Source: Sporosarcina sp. ZBG7A
Lineage (GTDB): Bacteria; Bacillota; Bacilli; Bacillales_A; Planococcaceae
Reading direction: 5' to 3'
DNA length: 64,000 nucleotides
NCBI RefSeq assembly: GCF_000813425.1
Contig: NZ_JWIB01000034.1
Location: 1 to 64,000 of the forward strand
Shown here: positions 59,210 through 64,000 of the stretch, piece by piece
How the letters are laid out: every line of letters starts with the position of its first letter
Position numbering within the stretch: position 1 is the first letter of the stretch
The notes under the pieces: generated by a model
The model's database searches: none
What the model was told of the DNA's origin: nothing
Seen by the model: the letters and a program-made list of their open reading frames with translations, nothing else
Position numbers and translations under genes: made by a program

Positions 59210-59272
59210 ACCTGTGCACCACAAAGATTGAAAATAATTCCCATAAGTGTCTGAGTTGTGCGGTGCACAGGT
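59210..59272. promoter_or_regulatory. Inverted repeat with 11-bp perfect arms before tauE-like gene
   Basis: ACCTGTGCACC (59210-59220) and GGTGCACAGGT (59262-59272) are perfect arms 41 bases apart; each contains GTGCAC, itself a palindrome. They lie 45-110 bases before the TauE-like gene. Paired operator sites, or a long hairpin ending the upstream gene, are both possible. Confidence 0.45.
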
Positions 59273-59317
59273 GCTTTCAGTCCTTCACTAAGGGTAAGAA
59301 TAATCGAGGTTTAACTT

Positions 59318-60088
59318 ATGTCCATTTTTCTTTTTTGTATCGTCTTACTGGCCAACTTGGTGATTGGCATCTTTTTAGGGATATCCGGGATTGCCGGTTT
59401 CCTATTGCCACTAATTTACGTTGGTTTTTTACACATGCCTGTACATGACTCCCTTGCGCTAAGTTTTTTGGCGTTTGCCGTTTCGGGTGTACTCGGAGCC
59501 TACTCTTATTGGAAGATGAAACAAATGGATTTGAAACTTGCCCTATTTTTAAGTATCGGTAGCCTTCCTGGAGCTTTTTTAGGTGTTCAAATCAATGTCT
59601 TAACTTCCGATTTCCTAGTAAAGCTCTTCCTTTATCTGTTCGTTTTACTGGCGGGATTATCTATTCTGTTAAAGAAAAACAAAGGCGAGGCTGAACAAAA
59701 ACGTTCATCTCTGTTAGATCATCGCCTTTTCGTAATGCTGCTTGGTTTTTTGACAGCAGTCATTTGTGCTCTGACGGGAGCTGGCGGACCGATATTATTA
59801 GTCCCGTTGCTAGCAAGTCTTGGAGTCAATATTAGAGTGGCGGTCGGCGTGGGTCTTCTGAACTCTGTCATTATCGCTATCCCTTCCATGGCTGGATACT
59901 TCTCCCGTGCCAACTTGGACTCAACCGCCATACTAATTGTTGCCAGCTTGCTTGGCACCGTTATCGGTATCTTGACAGGCACACGTATTGCAAACAAAGT
60001 TCCAATACCACAGTTAAAATTACTGATTGCAATTATCACCATCGTATCATCCGTATATATGTTGGCCACCTTAGTGTTGGGAGCTTAA
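59318..60088 (+). CDS. TauE/SafE-family exporter
   Basis: A 256-residue membrane protein with about eight spans, of the sulfite/organosulfonate exporter family. The duplicated family motif is seen in LGISGIAGFLLPLIYV and ALTGAGGPILLVPLLASLGV, the latter being the canonical GxGGPxxxVPxL-type signature, followed by AVGVGLLNSVIIAIPS. The start lies near TCGAGG. The family exports small anions such as sulfite, sulfoacetate or related acids; the actual cargo is unknown. Ends at a terminator shared with the convergent lipoprotein gene. Confidence 0.9.
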   Translation: MSIFLFCIVLLANLVIGIFLGISGIAGFLLPLIYVGFLHMPVHDSLALSFLAFAVSGVLGAYSYWKMKQMDLKLALFLSIGSLPGAFLGVQINVLTSDFLVKLFLYLFVLLAGLSILLKKNKGEAEQKRSSLLDHRLFVMLLGFLTAVICALTGAGGPILLVPLLASLGVNIRVAVGVGLLNSVIIAIPSMAGYFSRANLDSTAILIVASLLGTVIGILTGTRIANKVPIPQLKLLIAIITIVSSVYMLATLVLGA

Positions 60089-60286
60089 ATCCTAAGTATC
60101 ACGGGATACCGCACAGTCCCAACACTGTTGAATTAACGAGGTTGATTCATATAAATGGAGCTTTGTGATTCAATTTAGCTACGTTAAGGTGGTTCGTGAA
60201 ACTTCCTTCTTTCAGAAGTTACTTGAGAACTGCATCCGCCAATCAACAAACTTCAGCTCCTTTCTGTGCATCTTTATGAGAAAAAC

Positions 60287-60331
60287 AAGCAACCTTCCCG
60301 CGCCTTTTTCCAGCGTAGGAAGGTTGCTTTT
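60287..60331. terminator. Bidirectional terminator between tauE-like and lipoprotein genes
   Basis: AAGCAACCTTCC pairs with GGAAGGTTGCTT around a 20-base loop, flanked by T and A runs on the outer sides. Confidence 0.85.
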
Positions 60332-60413
60332 AATTGTGTTTATCCACGGGTGTTTGATGGAGTTCTCCTCCTGAGTTTTGGTGCTTGCATGTAGCGCGCT
60401 AGCATGCAAATCA

Positions 60414-61232
60414 TCACTCAAATCCCCCAATGAACACATTCGATCCCATTCCATTTGAATACTTATTGTAGATGGGATCCTCAGACTCATCGAATCGATC
60501 AGCCGTAATACGAATGTACAGCGGTCCTTCCCATAAATCTTCAAGACCGCTAAAACGCTCCAAAATTTTTTCGAACTGAGCATTCGTCATTTCACCAGAG
60601 TAGTCAAAAGGTAACCACATTTCAGATTCGTCAATATCTGAACGCCCCTTAAACTGTTCCATCCATTCTTTTGCTTCCTCTTCGGATGGATTTTCCAGTC
60701 GATTTTCTCCGTACAAACTCAATAGATCAGGAAACATTTCCTGTTCATAACCTACTTGGTTAAAGACAATCTTTTCGCTTTCTTCCCAGCTCAATCCAGG
60801 GATTTCCTTCATGACTTTGTCCACTTTAGGCACTGCAGATTTATAAGCTGCGTTTGAGATTCTCTCCATTAAAACATCACCGAGTGTCATAAGACCTTCC
60901 GTACGCTCCAAGCCTAAATGATCCACACCGGCAAACCTTCTAGGCTTCGCTTCCTCATCCACATGTAAAAACGCGCGTCCTTTGTAAACGGGATCATGCT
61001 TCGTTTCATAATCGACCACAACTCTGCTTGTATCTATAGACTTTCCGATATTGTCATACTGCACTTTTCCTACTGACACGGTCAGCCCCTTATCTCGCAT
61101 CGCTTCCTCGACTAGTTGCTGCGCTTCTTGCACTGTGCTTTCCTGCTTGATGAATTGCTCTGCTTCTTTTGATTGGCAGGCAGTTAATACGGACACCAAG
61201 CCTATGATTACGAGTAGATAGATGGATCTCAT
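60414..61232 (-). CDS. Lipoprotein of unknown function
   Basis: A 272-residue protein with a lipoprotein signal: SIYLLVIIGLVSVLTAC, cut before the Cys. The mature part is acidic, with the region TVQEAQQLVEEAMRDKGLTV and a conserved-looking VGYEQEMFPDLLSLYGENR. It is probably anchored on the outer face of the membrane. I recognise no Pfam family with confidence. Monocistronic, ending before a palindrome (60385-60409) and the terminator at 60287. Confidence 0.7.
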   Translation of the reverse strand: MRSIYLLVIIGLVSVLTACQSKEAEQFIKQESTVQEAQQLVEEAMRDKGLTVSVGKVQYDNIGKSIDTSRVVVDYETKHDPVYKGRAFLHVDEEAKPRRFAGVDHLGLERTEGLMTLGDVLMERISNAAYKSAVPKVDKVMKEIPGLSWEESEKIVFNQVGYEQEMFPDLLSLYGENRLENPSEEEAKEWMEQFKGRSDIDESEMWLPFDYSGEMTNAQFEKILERFSGLEDLWEGPLYIRITADRFDESEDPIYNKYSNGMGSNVFIGGFE

Positions 61233-61295
61233 AGCTCCCCTTCTCTCTTCGTTCCATTAACGGTTCAGTAAGAAATTCTATCCAAGCTCTCATTA

Positions 61296-61745
61296 CTACC
61301 CCTTCCGCATAATCTCTTCACCAGCTGTATCATATTCACCGATGAATACGAAACCGAGTGTTTCATACAAGTGAACTGCACCCCGATTCTCTTTGTAAAC
61401 ACTCAAGTAAATCGGTTGCTCTCCATATTCCTTCAGCACCCGTTCAATTAGCAGCTCCATAAACATACGGCCAAATCCCCTACTTTGAAACTGCTCATCA
61501 ATTAGCATTCGATCTATCCAAAGATTGTGGCCTCCCTGGCTATCCTTCAAGGAGCCATACATCGCAAAGCCAACAGGCACGTTATCGACATACAAACCGA
61601 CTGGCCGAAATTCCTTCCATTGCTCGGCCTCCGCTAAGCATTCTTCTATAGTTTCGATAAAGGCCCGCTGATTTTTTGCAACACGTAAGGCTAACATCTC
61701 TCTTCTATTTCCTTTACTTACGTGTCGGATGTCATAGTTCATCAT
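61296..61745 (-). CDS. Polyamine N-acetyltransferase, BltD-like
   Basis: A 149-residue GNAT enzyme similar to B. subtilis BltD (spermine/spermidine acetyltransferase): VAKNQRAFIETIEECLAEAE near the start, FRPVGLYVDNVPVGFAMYGS, the acetyl-CoA site DEQFQSRGFGRMFMELLIER, and AVHLYETLGFVFIGEYD. It would acetylate spermine or spermidine, lowering their toxicity. No drug pump (Blt) gene is adjacent. Start behind AAAAGGAG. Confidence 0.85.
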   Translation of the reverse strand: MMNYDIRHVSKGNRREMLALRVAKNQRAFIETIEECLAEAEQWKEFRPVGLYVDNVPVGFAMYGSLKDSQGGHNLWIDRMLIDEQFQSRGFGRMFMELLIERVLKEYGEQPIYLSVYKENRGAVHLYETLGFVFIGEYDTAGEEIMRKG

Positions 61746-62063
61746 TTTTTCTCCTTTTCAATATGACAGGACTGCACCATGTCACAGACATTCAACATAA
61801 TCTGACTGAAACTCATCTTGAAATTCCCAATAGTCATCCTCATATTCCAGCGCAATCCTTTACTAGCAATAATATAAGATTTGAAATGAAGTCACGTACT
61901 GAAGAAAAGTTCGTCAAACTATTAAATAGAAATCGGCTATATAACAATAGAAACTTGACCGTTATGGATTCATCCTAATTCCATTTATTTCCTATCCATT
62001 TTCAAATATAGGCTTCTCTACGTCCTAATGTGGACAATATCGGTTATGAACGAAAGATAGAAA
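61746..62063. other. Gap between bltD-like gene and cobT
   Basis: About 320 bases, AT-rich. The left 60 bases should contain the promoter of the acetyltransferase gene. I see no ribosome site with a credible frame, no clear terminator for cobT and no riboswitch. Confidence 0.5.
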
Positions 62064-63113
62064 CTAAATTTCCATTCCCACTTCCGCAAAAGTTGCCATA
62101 TGTTTCATCATGCTAACAGCCGCCTCAATAATCGGGAAGGCTAAAGCTGCTCCAGAACCTTCCCCCAGACACATATCCATTGTTAACATCGGTTCAATTC
62201 CTAATAGCTCGCTTGCCAGTCGCCCACCTGGTTCTGCAGATGCATGGGAGGCTATGAAATATTGCTTGGCGTTAGGTTCAATAGACACTGCAATCAAGGC
62301 CGCCACTGTTGAAATATAACCATCTATCACGACAGGTATCCGATTCGCTGCTGCCCCCAGCATCACACCTGCCATGCCACCGATTTCCAACCCGCCAACC
62401 TTTGCCAGAACATCGATTCCATCATTCGGATTTGGCTTATTTTTCGTAATGGCTTTCCTAATGACCGCTGCTTTGTGCTCAATTCCTCCTGGTCCCACAC
62501 CTGCCCCTTTTCCGGTAATTTCTAACGGATCGCAATTTTTTAAAACAGACAAAATAGCCGTACTCGGAGTGGTGTTGCCAATCCCCATCTCGCCTGTTCC
62601 AATCAAACGGATTCCATTTCTCGCTTCCTGATTGGCCATCTCTATGCCAACCTCGATCGATTGGATCGCTTCCTCTCTAGTCATTGCAGGACCTTTCACC
62701 ATATTATCTGTTCCATGTTTAATTTTCCTTTTGACCACGCCTGCAACTTCAGGGAGTTCCCCTTTAATTCCAATATCTACCGCTATAATTTTCGCCCCTG
62801 AAACCCTACCTATTGCACACACCCCTGTCAAACCTTTTTGAAAGAGTAGAGTTTGGGCGAACGTGATCTCTTGAGGATTACTTGAAATGCCCTCATCGTA
62901 TACACCATGATCAGCAGCCATCGTTATAATCGCTTTCTGATCGACTGAAGGGGTAAGTTCTTTAGTGATGCCTGCTAATTGTACGGCAATCTCCTCGAGT
63001 CTTCCTAAGCTAGTGGGAGGTTTGATCAAACTGTCTACCCGTTTCCTTGCCCTTTCCATGATCTCCTCATCCAACTTTCCAATTTTTTGTATAGTCTCAT
63101 CTAACACTCTCAT
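62064..63113 (-). CDS. cobT: Nicotinate-nucleotide-dimethylbenzimidazole phosphoribosyltransferase CobT
   Basis: A 349-residue enzyme that activates 5,6-dimethylbenzimidazole with nicotinate mononucleotide to alpha-ribazole phosphate, for the lower ligand of cobalamin. Motifs: RARKRVDSLIKPPTSLGRLE, MAADHGVYDEGISSNPQEIT, GTGEMGIGNTTPSTAIL, GLEIGGMAGVMLGAAANRIP, and the tail LGEGSGAALAFPIIEAAVSM with the catalytic Glu. No other cob gene is next to it, so it may serve salvage of incomplete corrinoids. Start behind AAAGGGG. Confidence 0.95.
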   Translation of the reverse strand: MRVLDETIQKIGKLDEEIMERARKRVDSLIKPPTSLGRLEEIAVQLAGITKELTPSVDQKAIITMAADHGVYDEGISSNPQEITFAQTLLFQKGLTGVCAIGRVSGAKIIAVDIGIKGELPEVAGVVKRKIKHGTDNMVKGPAMTREEAIQSIEVGIEMANQEARNGIRLIGTGEMGIGNTTPSTAILSVLKNCDPLEITGKGAGVGPGGIEHKAAVIRKAITKNKPNPNDGIDVLAKVGGLEIGGMAGVMLGAAANRIPVVIDGYISTVAALIAVSIEPNAKQYFIASHASAEPGGRLASELLGIEPMLTMDMCLGEGSGAALAFPIIEAAVSMMKHMATFAEVGMEI

Positions 63114-63426
63114 TTTCCATTCCCCTTTTTCCGTAAAAAGTAAAGACTCTCTTTATCTTAAGATAGCAAATATTCCGCTGAAGGAACCATCCAATCTAGT
63201 TTCGGTTTAATTTTGTATCGAACTTTCCAGTGAGATACCGCTATCCTAATTGCTTTTTACGTATGTATTATTCACTAGTATTGTTTCAATTAAATTACAC
63301 TCAAGAATTTTGATACACCACTCGACTCAGTAGAAGGGCATAATCATAATCGTTCTGCGTTACATAATAAACAAGTGCACTTTCTAAATAGAATCTGGCT
63401 AATACAACATCCACTTCTAGTAAAAC
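63114..63426. other. Gap upstream of cobT
   Basis: About 310 bases. A possible cobT promoter is TTGAAA, 16 bases, TACATA on the minus strand, near 63267-63294. I looked for a cobalamin riboswitch here, which would be usual, and see none. Confidence 0.4.
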
Positions 63427-63951
63427 CTAACATTCACGGGACCACTGAGCAGCATCACATTCAATTCGTCGGATTACATCTGATTTCCCTTCTATATACT
63501 TCTCGATATCATACGGAAATTGTCCGGCTAATCGGATTTTCAACTCTCCATATTCTATCGCACGAGCAGGATGTACCCTTAAATAATCTCGAAACAAAAG
63601 ATGACGAGCAATGGCAGGACTTCCTTCTTCAAAGACGTGAACGTGATGACTCCTCGCATTGCCACCCTTTTGAAAGTAACGTCTTCCTTCAATACCATTT
63701 CCACCTTTTGCTTCATACCCAATTCCATGCATCGCTCCATTCCATTCATCTACACGTGAAATCGAACGAACAACGAGTAGAAGGTCAATCACTGGCTTAG
63801 CAGACAATCCAACCACTGCTGTACTGCCGATATGATGCACTTCTAGTAGCTCCGAACCAAAAATCATTCGTAATGTAGCCGCTTCTTTTTGAAATGCAGT
63901 TCGCCATGTTGACGAGTAAGGAAGTACCTCCACTTTCCTTTTGGGCTCCAT
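63427..63951 (-). CDS. GrpB/UPF0157 nucleotidyltransferase-like protein
   Basis: A 174-residue protein of the GrpB family: VEVLPYSSTWRTAFQKEA, LEVHHIGSTAVVGLSAKPVI followed by DLLLVV, the nucleotidyltransferase-like core, and RSHHVHVFEEGSPAIARHLL. Despite the name it is unrelated to GrpE; the family resembles nucleotidyltransferases and is often fused to CoaE or kinases. Its role is unknown. Start at 63951, seven bases after AGGAAG, rather than the longer frame from 63990. Confidence 0.88.
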   Translation of the reverse strand: MEPKRKVEVLPYSSTWRTAFQKEAATLRMIFGSELLEVHHIGSTAVVGLSAKPVIDLLLVVRSISRVDEWNGAMHGIGYEAKGGNGIEGRRYFQKGGNARSHHVHVFEEGSPAIARHLLFRDYLRVHPARAIEYGELKIRLAGQFPYDIEKYIEGKSDVIRRIECDAAQWSREC

Positions 63952-64000
63952 AACGCTCTTCCTTTCTATTTGAAATTGGCTAGTTATCAATGGATATTAA

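Noticed and set aside
63114-63426. Cobalamin riboswitch before cobT
   Set aside because: I looked for the GCCACTG core on both strands and did not find it.
63375-63800. 141-codon + strand frame near the right edge
   Set aside because: It is the antisense of the GrpB-family gene, whose conserved motifs fix the true frame.
1-64000. CRISPR arrays, tRNA, rRNA or prophage modules
   Set aside because: No regularly spaced repeats with unique spacers, no CCA-ended cloverleaf that I could see, and no phage structural genes; only one isolated phage-type gene and one IS remnant.

Overview
The window looks like chromosome from a low-GC, Gram-positive, endospore-type Bacillales bacterium. Gene style and homologues resemble the Planococcaceae (Sporosarcina-like), which is an inference. 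Supporting signs are strong AGGAGG ribosome sites, frequent TTG/GTG starts, U-tailed terminators, purine and cobalamin riboswitches, ECF sigma/anti-sigma pairs, a bacilliredoxin-like YtxJ, S-layer-homology (SLH) domains and the Bacillus-type amiE-nagZ-namZ operon. I saw no rRNA, tRNA, CRISPR array or prophage block. One decayed IS1182-type element is present.

Regions. 0-5.3 kb: a heptad-repeat protein cut by the window edge, small hypothetical genes, a scar of a sigma/anti-sigma locus, and an intact ECF sigma factor with a zinc-ribbon membrane partner. 5.6-8.2 kb: metE under a cobalamin riboswitch. 8.3-11.1 kb: scdA (Fe-S repair) with a Fur-like box, two methyltransferases and a phage-type orphan. 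11.4-13.3 kb: a second ECF sigma/DUF4179 anti-sigma pair. 13.5-14.8 kb: a purine riboswitch with guanine-type specificity base upstream of a PbuE-like purine exporter. 14.9-20.5 kb: an amino-acid-type cluster (NadX-like dehydrogenase, GntR regulator, two M20 amidohydrolases, YfcC transporter).

20.5-28.5 kb is the clearest pathway: a carnitine-to-glycine-betaine operon (cdhC, cdhA, cdhB), an OpuA/CaiX-type ABC transporter and a CocE-type hydrolase that may release carnitine from acylcarnitines. A TetR regulator beside it has matching operator palindromes at its own promoter and at the operon promoter. 28.7-36.2 kb: a second TetR gene facing a membrane protein across a long inverted repeat, then a 5.3-kb block (MalT/LuxR-type regulator, GDSL hydrolase with SLH domains) flanked by 115-bp direct repeats that carry the tail of ytxJ. 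36.3-39.3 kb: NAD salvage (pnuC, nadR, an NrtR-like NUDIX protein). 39.4-44.7 kb: a broken paralogue of the GDSL/SLH gene and the amiE-nagZ-namZ muropeptide recycling operon. 45-48 kb: acetyltransferases, a DHFR-like reductase and the IS1182 remnant.

48.9-52.9 kb holds the most unusual locus. A UPF0261 (Tm-1 N-terminal-like) ATP-binding protein and a PF09370 TIM-barrel protein are encoded side by side with a cupin. Upstream is a regulator in which a second copy of the same TIM barrel is fused to an AraC DNA-binding domain. Tomato Tm-1 joins the first two parts in one chain. 53-64 kb: a PH-domain protein, a long leader region with a promoter and stacked palindromes, a second YfcC-M20 module, rifampin ADP-ribosyltransferase (arr), a TauE exporter, a lipoprotein, a BltD-like acetyltransferase, cobT and a GrpB-family protein.
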